The notes beneath the pieces were generated by a model. The model was not told the origin of the DNA and did not search any database. It saw only the letters and a program-made list of their open reading frames with translations. Shown piece after piece: positions 1 through 9,502 of a DNA stretch of 64,000 nucleotides (the stretch's first letter is position 1; every line of letters starts with the position of its first letter). This stretch comes from Euborellia annulipes. Taxonomy: Eukaryota > Arthropoda > Insecta > Dermaptera > Anisolabididae. The DNA is taken from assembly GCA_023213315.1 (NCBI GenBank), contig JAKCPI010021922.1:23066-87065 (forward strand), written 5' to 3'. The position numbers and the translations under genes were made by a program.

Positions 1-77
1 TTTAGGACAACGAAATTGCATTTCTTCAGGTCGATTTTCCGTGAAGGACATTAATTCATCATAAATCGCGAGAGGAT
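1..77 (-). CDS. lola: V1: lola-type zinc-finger terminal exon, partial (5' part only)
   Basis: Only the first 77 bases of the exon (minus strand) are inside the window. They read P-L-A-I-Y-D-E-L-M-S-F-T-E-N-R-P-E-E-M and then reach the first CPK of zinc finger 1, matching the leader of the other modules. The exon begins directly after TATTTTACAG at 78-87. The remainder lies off the left edge, so whether the fingers are intact is unknown. The start of finger 1 is open. Confidence 0.75.
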
Positions 78-573
78 CTGTAAAATACAAATAAGAGACT
101 TAATTTAATAACTTATTTAGCATTTTGAGATATATAATTTAACTAAAAATTTAGTTATTTTAAATAAATAAATTAATATTTGTTAATTTGCCAGTGGCTC
201 TAAAGAATGAAAAAATCCAAGAAGAGAAAGAACTCAAATAATAAAATTGTAACGTACATGCTGAAGATGGATGACGATTGATCACCGAAACATCGTGGAC
301 AAAGTGGAAATAACGAATTTTGGTCCAAAATCTTTCTTGCTATAATGTTCATTTCATAAAGAATTTGTTTAAATAAAATTTAAGAAAAGATTGGAAAAAG
401 GTATAATAATTTTTTTTTATTTGGTAACCAAACCATGAAACTATAAGAGACTCAATATGTACTCAAATGCTGAAAAAATATCTTAAACAAATAAAAAAAA
501 AAAGTAAAAACTTCTTTGTATTTTGTTTAATGGAAGTCAATGCGCCACTGATTTAGTACAAAAAATTAAATAC
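78..573 (-). other. Spacer between V1 and V2
   Basis: Non-coding. Next to V1 it holds the intronic block found upstream of every module (AT-rich, acceptor TTTTACAG). It then holds the shared spacer motifs 'gtacatgctgaagatgg' near 254 and 'gtggaaataacgaattttgg' near 304. No gene is visible. Confidence 0.6.
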
Positions 574-986
574 TTAATTGGAATGTTTACGTTTGATATG
601 CGCTGTTAGGCTTGCTTTCTGTTTACAGCGATAAGGGCAAAAATTACAATGAAATTTTGGCTCGACACCGCATTCATCTCTTAAATGTTGAATCAAATTA
701 CGTTTATATTTATAATCTTTATTACATTTGTGACAACGAAAAATTTCCTGTATGGAGTCGTTATGAATAGAATTGATATGGCGTTTCACGCAGTGTTTCT
801 CAGTGAAACGCGTAGGGCAATAAGGGCAGGCAAAGGGCTTATCCGAAGGGGTACATTTTGAAAGCATATGTTCTCTTAAATCAGTAGGTGTAGTGAATTC
901 TAGTCGACATTTAGGACAATGTAATTTAATTTCTTCAAGTCGATTTTCAGGCATGGTCATTAGGTCATCAAAAACCCCGTGAGGAT
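574..986 (-). CDS. lola: V2: lola-type four-zinc-finger terminal exon, intact
   Basis: Open exon of 413 bp including the stop. Leader D-P-H-G-V-F-D-D-L-M-T-M-P-E-N-R. Finger 1 is CPKC...H-x4-C, finger 2 is CPYC...H-x4-H, finger 3 is CHKC...H-x4-C followed by CGVEPK, and finger 4 is CNFC...H-x4-H. The frame continues upstream only as L-Y-F-T, encoded by TTG TAT TTT ACA, which is intron with an acceptor AG just before base 986. There is no ATG at the module start, so the exon must be spliced on. In the lola family such exons give the BTB protein its DNA specificity. All four fingers keep their zinc ligands, and this copy looks functional. Confidence 0.82.
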
Positions 987-1036
987 CTGTAAAATACAAA
1001 TATAGACTAGATTTAATTTAAAAACTTATTTAGGCT
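987..1036 (-). promoter_or_regulatory. Conserved 3' splice-site region upstream of V2 (representative of all modules)
   Basis: Read on the minus strand this is an AT-rich tract with CTAGTCTATA, then TTTGTATTTTACAG, immediately before the coding module. The same roughly 45-50 bp block lies upstream of nearly every module, for example at 5735-5780, 23091-23140, 35362-35405 and 58477-58520. The invariant AG and the T-rich tract fit a spliceosomal acceptor. An upstream TTAAAT/CTAAAT could be the branch site. Because every competing exon carries the same block, acceptor strength alone cannot choose between them. Confidence 0.7.
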
Positions 1037-1148
1037 GTTTAGAAATAAAAAAAATCTGGTGTGCTGACGCACAGCACACAACTTTCTCTTACCTTCGGTA
1101 ATCGAAAGTTGTGTTCTGTGCTTGTCCCACCAGATTTTTTGTGTCGAG

Positions 1149-1163
1149 ATATATTTAGTTTCC
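1149..1163 (+). repeat. Target-site duplication, left copy
   Basis: ATATATTTAGTTTCC occurs here and again at 2088-2102, exactly flanking the LINE fragment. A perfect 15 bp match indicates target-primed insertion that has not yet decayed. Confidence 0.85.
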
Positions 1164-2087
1164 AATGGACAACATAATACTTCCGAGTATGTTATACGGC
1201 AGTGAAATTTTCGGGACCGGAAACATAGAGAAAATAGAAAGAGTACAGAATAGATATATTAAGATGAGCGAAGGCCTAGAGAAAAACACACCAAATTATA
1301 AGAATGGAGACCGGAAGAAACAAAATAAACATAACGGCGGTCCAAAAAATATTTAAATATATTTTAACAATTATGAAAATGGAAGAAGGAAGATGGCCCA
1401 AGATATGTCTCAAAGAAATATTTAGAGGGATAAAAAACCAAACACCAACAAGATGGGGAAATCTTCTGATGAAAACAGCTCAAGACGCAGGACGACCGGA
1501 CCTTATACAGAAAATAGAAGAAAACAGCGAAGACACTATGAAGACTATGACGGATATTTTATCGAGAATCGAAGAACAAGACATACAGAATTATTGGAAA
1601 GACAGACAGATCAACGTACTGTGAATACTACAAAGACATAAAGAACAGACCTGTTAGAGAAGCTTACTTGGACAGGACAGACATTAAAAAACAGGAAAGG
1701 ACAACATGGGCTAAAATGAGATGTGGCAACGGGGGCTGGAGAGACTGTAGACTATGTAATAAGGGAAAAGAAAATGTACTCCATATATTAGTGTACTGGA
1801 CTAAAGAAGAGACTTACAGACAAGGAAAGGAGGTGGACAGACGAACTACTGCTACAAGACAAGTGGAAAAAATTATTAAGACAAGGACCAGTGAAGAATA
1901 TGTGTGAACTTTGGACTAAATGGGAAAGAGTGATGAAAGACGAACTCTCTATTTCAGTCAAGTGAGATATTTGTAAATTGGTTTTTGTGTCTACTTAAAA
2001 AAAAAAAAAAAAAAAATTGTAATTAAATTGTATATAGCTGACCCTAAACCCGAGAAGGGAAGGGTACGAATTCAATAAATAAATAAA
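1164..2087 (+). mobile_element. 5'-truncated LINE (non-LTR retrotransposon) 3' end
   Basis: This is the C-terminal portion of a reverse-transcriptase polyprotein split over three frames. The first piece has LYGSEIFG...KIERVQNRYIK (from 1165). The second is a lysine-rich stretch in another frame (1304-1624). The third is ERTTWAKMRCGN...CRLCNKGKENVLHIL (about 1668-1907), a zinc-ribbon-like CxxC...H tail known from insect LINEs. Frameshifts make it non-coding. The 3' end has an A-tract near 2000, then GACCC...GAAGGG and (AAATA)n. Flanking 15 bp duplications fix the borders. It inserted into the P1 element. Confidence 0.85.
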
Positions 2088-2102
2088 ATATATTTAGTTT
2101 CC
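2088..2102 (+). repeat. Target-site duplication, right copy
   Basis: ATATATTTAGTTTCC, identical to 1149-1163. Confidence 0.85.
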
Positions 2103-3224
2103 GACAGTAATTTCAAGATGTGAAATTTATAAGTATGGGAAAATATTTATATTTTTTTACCCTAGCAACCATTTCTCCTATCTCTCCTATGAAGTACAAG
2201 AGAAAAGTGATCGTCAGAAGATTTCAATAGCAAAATGAGAATATGCATTTAAAAGAGTACCTAAAAAATAATTGATTTTTGAATTTTAATCAAAAACGTT
2301 GGAGCTAATTTTGAGAAAATCGAAAAAAAAAAAACAGAAAAAGTAGATCAGTAAAGTACTAGTACTTTTTTGCCGATTTTGATCAAAAGGTTATTTTCAC
2401 GCCCTAGGTGGGTGTCCTGCTTAAATATAAAATTTCAACCTCCTGGATCAATTCCTTCATGACATGTCGCGAAAACCATGTTTTTGGATTCAGGGGGCCT
2501 AAAAACGTATATCCATCAAAATCTCACATTGAATTTTTGATATGAATACAATACTTTCTATATATGTATATTAACATTGAGGTAAGAGAATGTAAAAAAA
2601 TTTAAAAATTTAGTTATTGCAAATAAAAATAATATAAAAAAAATTTAAAAACAACGCTTTTATAAATGTACTAAAAAGAGAAAATAATTATATATATAAT
2701 AATTTCTTTAAAATTATATTAAAAATTAATATATGTTACTAAAACTAAAAGCGTTGGGCGCGGGATTTGCAAATTTTAATTGTATAAATAGGCCTATTAT
2801 ATGTTTTATGAATACATTTTAATACCATAGACTTGGCGGGTAGTTAGGCAAAACAGTTTGAAGTGACTCAAATGTTTTAGTTAGATTATTTTATTTTATT
2901 TTTATTTTTTGATTCAAGTATGGGGTGAATTAAGGTTAGTTGATCCTCTGCAATGCAAATTGCAAGAGATTGTTAATTTGCGCGCCCAACGCTTTTAGTT
3001 TTAGTAACATATATTAATTTTTAATATAATTTTAAAGAAATTATTATATATATAATTATTTTCTCTTTTTAGTACATTTATAAAAGCGTTGTTTTTAAAT
3101 TTTTTTTTATATTATTTTATTTAACTCTTTTTAGTTTTTGTAATAAAATATTAATACGTATGAGTTATATACATATACACGATACAATAAGACAATTTGT
3201 ATTTTAAAAGAAGAGAAATTTTTG

Positions 3225-3390
3225 ATTATAAATTTCACCCCTCTTTTTGTGATAGGCCGAAATTAATTGACCTACAAAGATGAGACACATCAAATATTGC
3301 ATTGTCACGGGAGTTACATATGTGTATAAAATTTCAAAGTTCTAGATTAACTAGAACTGGTCGTAATTTCAATCGCTAACTTTGTCGGAC
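3225..3390 (+). repeat. Direct repeat, copy 1
   Basis: It shares with 3540-3720 the order TTGATTATAAA, ACCTACAAAGATGAGACACA, CACGGGAGTTACATA and TATAAAATTTCAAAG. The copies differ by scattered substitutions, so the duplication is not recent. Confidence 0.7.
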
Positions 3391-3539
3391 CGAACAATGG
3401 AAATGTGATTAATTGGCCGCTAATCTCAATTTAATTAATTTTTAATTATTTTGAATAGCACATTTTGTAGAGTAAAGTCTATTTAACACCTCTGTCAATG
3501 CTCAAAACTCTAAATTAATTATAAATAGGAGAAATTTTG

Positions 3540-3720
3540 ATTATAAAGTTTTACCCCCACTTTTTTAATCGGCCGCCATTTTGTAATTAATTCACCTACA
3601 AAGATGAGACACATCAAATATTGCATTGTCACGGGAGTTACATACGTGTATAAAATTTCAAAGCTCTAGCTTAAGTAGAAATGGTCGAAATTTCGATTTG
3701 CAAATTTGTCGGAAAAACAG
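3540..3720 (+). repeat. Direct repeat, copy 2
   Basis: Second copy of the 3225-3390 repeat, about 315 bp downstream. It has a small insertion in GGCCGCCATTTTGTAA. Confidence 0.7.
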
Positions 3721-3813
3721 GAAAGCAAGTTAATAAAAGCGTTGTAATAAAAAATAATTAATTTTCCAGTCGCTTTAAAGAAAAATAACTCATATAATTT
3801 CTTTTAAATAAAT

Positions 3814-3873
3814 TCTTCCTGGCTGCATGTGACCACTGGTCATTATAGGTCTTCGGACTTTATGCACCCATTC

Positions 3874-3904
<31 letters not shown>

Positions 3905-3930
3905 ATAATAATAATAATAGTAATAATAGT
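3814..3930 (+). mobile_element. LINE 3' tail, severely truncated
   Basis: CTTCCTGGCTGCATGTGAC...GGTCTTCGGACTTTATGCACC followed by a long A-run and (AAT)n. The same 3' end follows a coding remnant at 54691-54951, so this is the same LINE family with only its last 70 bases left. Confidence 0.7.
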
Positions 3931-4382
3931 TGTGACATACATGCTGAAGGTCGGTGAAGATTGATCCTTAATAAGATGAAAATAACGAATTTTGATCCGA
4001 AATCTTTATTATTAATAATTTCATTTCATTAACAACTTTAGTTTAAATAAAATTTCAAGATTACAAATTTTTTATTGATGGCAAAATATCAAATAACACA
4101 GCAAGTAAATGGAAAGTCTCAATACCTATTTGCATTCTATGTACTTTAAACATAAAAAAAAAATACATATTAGAACATCGTTCTTTTTTTTTTAAATTAA
4201 AATTACACACTTGACATATAAACAAATAAAATATAAATATTATACTAATTATTTGATAATATTTCAATTCAAATTCTTATAAATAGAAAATTAATACGAT
4301 ACTTTTCGTTCTTTTTCAGAGAGTTTTGGCCAGGGTTGGCCAACTATTCAGAGATCACAAACAGACATAATGAGTTTATAGT
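3931..4382 (-). other. Spacer downstream of V3
   Basis: Ordinary array spacer. It has 'gtgacatacatgctgaagg' near 3932, 'gatgaaaataacgaattttg' near 3974, AT-rich sequence, then 'ggccagggttggccaac' near 4328 and AAACAGACATAATG near 4361, also seen before V20-V22. No gene is seen. Confidence 0.55.
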
Positions 4383-4777
4383 TTACAGGAAGGAAGTATG
4401 TTTCCGTATGGTATGCTTTTGGAGGCTTGCTTTCTGTTTAGTTCGATAAGGGCAAAAATCACAATGAAATTTTGGGTCAACGCCGCATTCATCATTTACA
4501 TGTCGTGTCAAATGATGTTTATATTTATAATCTTTATTACATTTGTGACAACGAAAGATTTCCTGTATTGAATCGTTATGAATATGACTGATATGGCGTT
4601 TCAGGTGATGTTTTTCAATGAAACGCAAAGAGCAATGGGGACAGGCGTGAGGCCTGGATGGATCGCATTTTAAAACACTATGTTCGCTTAAATCAGTAGA
4701 TGATGTGAATTGTTGTCTACAATTAGGACAATGAAATTTCATTTCTTCAGGTCGATTTTCATAAATCCCGAGGGGAT
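4383..4777 (-). CDS. lola: V3: lola-type four-zinc-finger terminal exon, short leader
   Basis: Open exon with four complete fingers (CPNC, CPHC, CHKC, CDFC). The leader reads D-P-L-G-I-Y-E-N-R, lacking the DELMTIP stretch of other modules, an in-frame loss of about seven codons. Finger 2 has the recognition helix E-K-H-H-L-K-R. The C-terminus, HTIRKHTSFL, is two residues longer than the usual KRKHSN. The acceptor TTTTACAG precedes base 4777. It looks usable. Confidence 0.8.
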
Positions 4778-5327
4778 CTGTAAAATACAAATAGGGACTA
4801 ATTTAATAACTTATTTAAAATTTTAAGATAAATAATATAATCTTAGTTAATTTTCCAGGGGTTTTAAAGAATGAAAACATTCAAGAGAAAGAACTCAAAT
4901 AATAAAATTGTAAGGTATATCTTAACAAATTTGTTTGAGGCATCTGAGAACATTTAATGATGTCTTTATTTTTTAAATAGAATTTAGAAAAACAATTTCA
5001 TTACTCGGGTTGAGAAACGATATTTAAAACTTTTCCATTCGGTAACCAAACCAGGAAACTCCCCACACAGCTTGGGATATTGCAGCAATGTTGGGAATAT
5101 TGGCAATATATACAATATTCGCAATATTTCTGGAATATTCCTGCAATATTCCAAGCAGTCCTACAATATTCCAAGCTGGATATATAAGAGACTCAATATG
5201 TTCTTAGATACCGAAAAAAAACATGTATAAAAAAAAAAAATAAAAATTCTTCATATTTTGTTTATTAGAATACAAGGCTCCACTGATTCAGTGATTTTAC
5301 AAAGCTGCTTAAAATCGAAAATACTAC
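4778..5327 (-). other. Spacer between V3 and V4
   Basis: Intronic block next to V3, then AT-rich spacer. It contains a cluster of AATATT palindromes at 5051-5175, annotated separately. No coding sequence is visible. Confidence 0.55.
5051..5175. repeat. Short foldback built of CAATATT/GGAATATT repeats
   Basis: CAGCTTGG near 5057 and CCAAGCTG near 5170 form an inverted pair. Between them (G)CAATATT or GGAATATT recurs about ten times on both strands. It resembles a small hairpin MITE. Confidence 0.55.
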
Positions 5328-5734
5328 TTATTTGGAATGTTTACGAATGATATGCACTTTGAGGCTTGATTTATGTTTAGAGCGATAAGGACAAAAATTA
5401 CAATGAAATTTTGGTTCAACGCCGCATTCATCCTTTAAATGTTGAGATAAATTACGTTTGTATTTATAATCTTTATTACATTTGTGACAACGAAAGATTT
5501 CCTGTATCGAGTCGTTATGAAGAGAATTAATATGACATTTCATCCATTGTTTCTCAGTGAAACGCTTAGGGCAATGGGGACAGGCAAAGGGCTTATTCGA
5601 AGAGACACATTTTAAAAGAATATGTTCTCTTAAATGAGTAGGTGTAGTGAATTGTAGTCTACATTTAGGACAGTGAGATTTCATTTCTTCCAGTCGATTT
5701 TCAGGCATTAACTCATCAAAAACCGCGTGAGGAT
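5328..5734 (-). CDS. lola: V4: lola-type four-zinc-finger terminal exon, intact
   Basis: Open through all four fingers. The leader DPHAVFDELMPENR lacks the TI of DELMTIPENR. The finger 2 helix is E-K-Q-W-M-K-C, so the usual Arg at position 6 is Cys, a variant shared only with V14 at 17.7 kb. The finger 4 scaffold is RSKHKSSLKVH. Acceptor before 5734. V14 is the closest relative over fingers 1-3. Confidence 0.8.
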
Positions 5735-6695
5735 CTGTAAAATACAAATATAGATTAGATTTAATTAAAAAACTTATTTAGGGTGTTTAGAAATAAAAAA
5801 AAAATTTAAAAATTTAGTTATGGATAATAAATAAAAAAAATAATTAATTTTCCAGTCGCTTTAGAGAGAAAGAATTCATACATGCGGAAGGTGGGTGAAG
5901 ATTGATCATTGATAAGATGGAAATAACGAATTTTGATCCAGAATCATTATTATTAATAATTTCATTTCATAAAGAATTTTTTTTTTTAACACTCACACTT
6001 TTTTTTCCATTCACACTCACATTCACACAGTCTTTTCGGCAACTTAGACCATATCAACTTTAACGATAACCATTATAATAATATATATATATTTGGGATC
6101 CAGGCATTCTTATTTAAGTCATTTGGTATCCAAATGGCTTAAATAAAATCATCAGACTGCCTGGGATCCGAACCCGCAACCCTTGGTATAAACAATTTTA
6201 GCTTTAATAAAATTTCAAGATTACAAATATTTTATTAAGACAAAATTTCAAACAGCAAATAAATGGAAAGTCAATTAATTCTATTTGCTTCCTATATTTT
6301 ATATAGGCTATAAAAAAGACATTTTACAACATGGTCTTTTTTTTATTAAAATAAACACACATGACGATTACACAAATGAACAAATAAAATATAAATATTA
6401 TAGGTACTAATTATTTGATAATATTTCGGATTCAAAATTCTTATAAATAGAAGAATGATATAAATATCACGATACTTTTCGTTCTTCTTCAGAGAGTTTG
6501 GCCAGGGATGGCCACCTATGAGATCACAAACAAAAGACATAATGATCAAATAGTGGAGTAAGAGAAGCTTTGAGGTTAAAAAAAATTTGGGATACCGAAA
6601 AAATATCTTAATAAAAATTCTTCATATTTTGTTTAAAAGAATACAAGCCGCTACTGAATCAGTGATTTCATAAACCTGCAGAAAATCGAAAGTAC
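5735..6695 (-). other. Spacer between V4 and V5
   Basis: Conserved intronic block, then spacer interrupted by a SINE copy (5981-6187). Beyond it lies 'gttcttcttcagagagtttggccagg' near 6480, a motif shared with several spacers. No gene. Confidence 0.55.
5981..6187 (-). mobile_element. tRNA-derived SINE, 5'-truncated, minus strand
   Basis: Poly(T) then AACACTCACACTT...CACACAGTCTTTTCGGCAACTTAG...CCAGGCATTCTTATTTAAG...GACTGCCTGGGATCCGAACCCGC, which is the reverse complement of the SINE at 32198 and 47658. Box B (GGTTCGGAYCCC-like) is present but box A is missing. Near-identical flanks ATAAAGAATTTT (5969-5980) and ATAAACAATTTT (6188-6199) are the target duplication. Confidence 0.8.
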
Positions 6696-7114
6696 CTATG
6701 TGGAATGTTTGCGCAAGATATGCGCTGTGAGGCTTGATTTCTGTTTACAGCGATAAGGACAAAAATTACAATGAAATTTTGGCTCAACGCCGCATTCATC
6801 CTTTAAATGTTGAGACAAATTGCGTTTGTATTTATAATCTTTATTACATTTGTGACAACGAAAGATTTCCTGTATCGAGTCGTTATGAATAGAATTGATA
6901 TGACTTTTCATCCATTGTTTCTCAGTGAAACGTGTAGGGCAGTGGGGACAGGCAAAGGGCTTATCTCGAGTGGTACATTTTGAAAATATATTAATATCTT
7001 CTCTTAAATGAGTAGATGATGTGAGTTGTAGTCTAGATTTAGGAGAGTGGAATTTCATTTCTTCACGTCGATTTTCTGTGATGTTCATTAACTCATCATA
7101 AATCCCGTGAGGTT
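6696..7114 (-). CDS. lola: V5: lola-type terminal exon with degenerate finger 1
   Basis: Open exon. In finger 1 both cysteines are serine (FHSPKSRLQL) and the histidine is replaced in REDINIFSKC, so the finger cannot bind zinc. Fingers 2-4 keep all ligands (CPHC, CHKC, CNFC). The finger 2 helix is E-K-Q-W-M-K-S. The leader is E-P-H-G-I-Y. Loss of finger 1 with the frame kept suggests it is dispensable. Confidence 0.78.
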
Positions 7115-7185
7115 CTGTAAAATACAAATATAAACTAGATTTAATTGAAAAATTTATTTAAGGTTTAAAACGGAGAGAAGACGAG

Positions 7186-7450
7186 ATTAAATCTATTTTA
7201 AGTGGTTACTCGTCGATAGTATTCACAAGATTGTCAGAAATTTAACGAAATTTATGATATTTTGATTTTTATTATTTTTATATTGATTGACAGGCTCTAA
7301 AGATGATTAATGCCTAACCTGACTATGTATATACACAGTTGACTTCAATAAAAATAAATATAATTCAACTTCAACGTTGGTTTTAATTCTTATCCATCTT
7401 AAAAAAAAAAAGTAATAGGATCGACGAGTAACTATCTAAAAAAGAAAAAA
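7186..7450. mobile_element. Foldback element
   Basis: AGTGGTTACTCGTCGATAGT on the left and ATCGACGAGTAACTATCT on the right are inverted. The interior is AT-rich without an ORF. Confidence 0.5.
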
Positions 7451-7690
7451 CATATCGAAGCTCTCAGTAGAAAAGTGTCTAACTCCACTTTCATTTTCTT
7501 GTATTTTATGTTGAAAAATATCATTCTCCTTATGCCCTGAACTGGGTAAGAGCGTAATTCAGCTTTTTCAGTTCGAAAAGTATTTTACAGTGGCTCTAAT
7601 AATGACAATGAAATGTTTTTTGACTCTCCTGAAAAAAAAAAACAAAAATGAAGTTAGGCACTTTACTAATTAGAATGTCGATATATAAGG
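7451..7690. mobile_element. Foldback element
   Basis: The left arm (ATCGAAGCTCTCAGTAGAAAAGTG, TCTAACTCCACTTTCATTTT) is mirrored by AAAATGAAGTTAGGCACTTT and GAATGTCGATAT at the right end. It directly abuts the preceding foldback. Confidence 0.5.
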
Positions 7691-8069
7691 TGTCTAGAAA
7701 TAATACAATGTAAAAATTTAGTAATAAAACAAAATTTATTTATCTTTTAAATAAAAATAATTAATTTACCGGCGCTTTATAGAATAAGAAAATACAAAAA
7801 GGGAAATAATTCATATAGTAAAATAACACAAGCGAAAGGAAAATCACTATTATTTGCTTCATATATTTTATTAATGTAATTATTAATATATAAAAAATAC
7901 GTATTAGAACATGGTTCTTTTTTTTTAATTAAAAATTCACACCTATGATTAGACATAAATATAAATATTATTTGATATTTTCTTTTAGTTCTTCTTCAGT
8001 GGTATGATATAAAAAATTGATTGATTCAGTTATGTCACAAACCTGTACAAAAAAAAAAAAAAAAAAAAT

Positions 8070-8484
8070 TTAAATGGAATGTTTACGTTTGATATGTACC
8101 GTTAGGCTTGATTTTTGTTTACTGCGAAAAGGGCAAAAATTGCATTGATATTTAGGCTCAACGCCACATCCATCCTTTAGATGTTGAGTCAAATTATATT
8201 TATATTTATAATCTCTATTACACTTGTGACAACGAAAGATTTCTTGTATGGAGTCGTTATGAATAGATTTGATATGCCGTTTTACGCAGTGTTTCTCAGT
8301 GAAACGCGTAGGGCAAAGGGGACAGGCAAAGGGCTTATTATCCAGAGGGGTACATTTTACAAACGTATGCTCTCTGAAAAGAATAGGTGTAGCGAATTGT
8401 AGTTGACATATAGGACAATGAAATTTCATTTCTTCAAGTCGATTTTCAGGATGGTCATTAGGTCATCTAAAACCCCCTGAGGAT
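8070..8484 (-). pseudogene. lola: V6: lola-type exon broken by a 1-nt deletion in the leader
   Basis: Homology spans the entire exon, but one base is missing at CAGGATGGTC near 8448 (siblings have CAGGCATGGTC). Read from the acceptor, the frame runs DDLMTILKIDLKK and ends at TGA (8426-8428). The downstream frame, with all four fingers intact, is open but unreachable in phase. The acceptor is also variant (TTTTATAG). Finger 3 carries the rare KDGCGVEPK variant shared with V13. Confidence 0.75.
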
Positions 8485-9090
8485 CTATAAAATACAAGAG
8501 TAAACTTATAGATGTTCAGAAGATTTCAGGGGATCGCAAATTATGAAAATATAAAATTTTAAAGTGAATCTAAATAAATAAAATTAGATTTATTGAATTT
8601 TAAATAAAAATCAAATCAATTTGTCGCTTTAAAGATTGAGAAAATACAAGGAAAAAATTGAAATAAGTACATCAGTAAAGTACTAGTACTCTTGGGTGGG
8701 ACGATTGATCTTCGCTAAGGTAAAAATAACCAATTTTGGTCCTTATTATAGATATTTTAATTTCAAAAATAAATATTTTAATTTTATAACACAATTCCTT
8801 AGTTTTAATAAAATTTTCAAGAAAAGCTAAGAAAAAGAAAAAAATTATTTACAAATATTTTATCATGACAAAATATCAAATAACAGAAATGAAAGGAAAA
8901 TCACTAATATTTGCTTCTTATATTTTATTAATGTATATAAAAAATACATATTAAAACATGGTTCCTTTTTTAAATTAAAAATTCACAGACATACATGAAG
9001 GTTAGACATGAAGTATAAATATTATTTGATATTTTCTTTTAGTTCTTCTTCAGTGGATTGATATAAAAACCTGTACAAAAAATAAAATAC
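8485..9090 (-). other. Spacer between V6 and V7
   Basis: Part of the 1 kb-period cluster. Diverged intronic block, 'gattgatcttcgctaagg' near 8703, then 'gaaaggaaaatcactaatatttgc' near 8889 and 'gttcttcttcagtgg' near 9040. These recur at the same offsets in the next three spacers. A short P1-like scrap, 'catcagtaaagtactagtactc', sits at 8670-8692. Confidence 0.55.
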
Positions 9091-9502
9091 TTAAATGGAA
9101 TGTTTACGTTTAATATGCGCTGTTAGGCTTGATTTTTGTTTACTGCGAAAAGGGCAAAAATTGCATTGATATTTAGGCTCAAGGCCACATTCATACTTTA
9201 GATGTTGAGTCAAACCATATTTATATTTATAATCTCTATTACACTTGTGACAACGAAAGATTTCTTGTATGGAGTCGTTATGAATAGATTTGATATGCCG
9301 TTTTACGTATTGTTTCTCAGTGAAACGCGTAGGGCAAAAGGGACAGGCAAAGGGCTTATTATCCAGAGGGGTACATTTTAAAAACGTATGCTCTCTGAAA
9401 TGAGTAGGTGTAGCGAATTGTAGTTGATAAGGACAAGAAATTTCATTTCTTCAAGTCGATTTTCAGGCATGGTCATTAGGTCATCTAAAACCCCGTGAGG
9501 AT
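9091..9502 (-). pseudogene. lola: V7: lola-type exon, frameshifted in finger 1
   Basis: About 95% like V6 and V9 over its length, by eye. Net loss of bases at GTAGTTGATAAGGACAAG (9420-9437, siblings have GTTGACATTTAGGACAATG) shifts the frame after MKF. Translation would end at a TAA a few codons before finger 2. Fingers 2-4 remain perfectly readable in the shifted frame. The acceptor is intact, so it may still be spliced. Confidence 0.75.

Larger units (their letters stand above)
1048..2593 (+). mobile_element. Palindrome-headed non-autonomous element (family P1), split by a LINE
   Basis: It begins with a near-perfect 85 bp palindrome (1054-1138). The arms are AATCTGGTGTG...CACACAACTTTC and GAAAGTTGTG...CCACCAGATT, around CTCTTACCTTCGGTAAT. 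The body resumes after the LINE at 2103 and runs past 'agtaaagtactagtact' (2351-2368) to GGTAAGAGAA near 2590, which mirrors TTCTCTTACC in the head. Related copies lie at 16.1, 23.3, 37.8, 41.1, 47.2, 50.2 and 55.3 kb. No protein is encoded, so it is probably a MITE-like or foldback element. Confidence 0.7.
2626..3745. mobile_element. 1.1 kb element with long inverted arms and internal direct repeats
   Basis: Left arm 2630-2762 and right arm 2981-3115 are near-perfect reverse complements of about 130 bp, each bounded by CAACGCTTTTA-type ends. A third such end, TAAAAGCGTTGT, lies at 3734-3745, where the ordinary array spacer resumes. Between 3225 and 3720 two direct repeats of about 165 bp share 'gagacacatcaaatattgc' and 'cacgggagttacata'. 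No coding capacity is seen. It interrupts the intronic spacer of the V2-V3 interval. Confidence 0.65.
7115..8069. other. Spacer between V5 and V6 with two foldbacks
   Basis: The intronic block by V5 is shortened. 7186-7450 is bounded by GTTACTCGTCGATA and ATCGACGAGTAAC. 7451-7690 is bounded by ATCGAAGCTC...AAAGTG and CACTTTACTAATTAGAATGTCGAT. The rest is spacer, with 'gttcttcttcagtgg' near 7984. No gene. Confidence 0.55.

Noticed and set aside
574..999. An independent intronless zinc-finger gene starting MYFTDP
   Set aside because: The supposed start is TTG and overlaps an invariant TTTTACAG acceptor. The same is true at every module, so these are exons.
5981..6187. A tRNA on the minus strand suggested by GGTTCGGATCCC
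   Set aside because: It is the box B of a truncated SINE with target duplications and a poly(A) tail.
8181..8402. Plus-strand open frame over V6
   Set aside because: It is antisense to the zinc-finger coding sequence and exists only because of its codon pattern. The same happens at 25404, 28679, 30445, 38640, 40681 and 52863.
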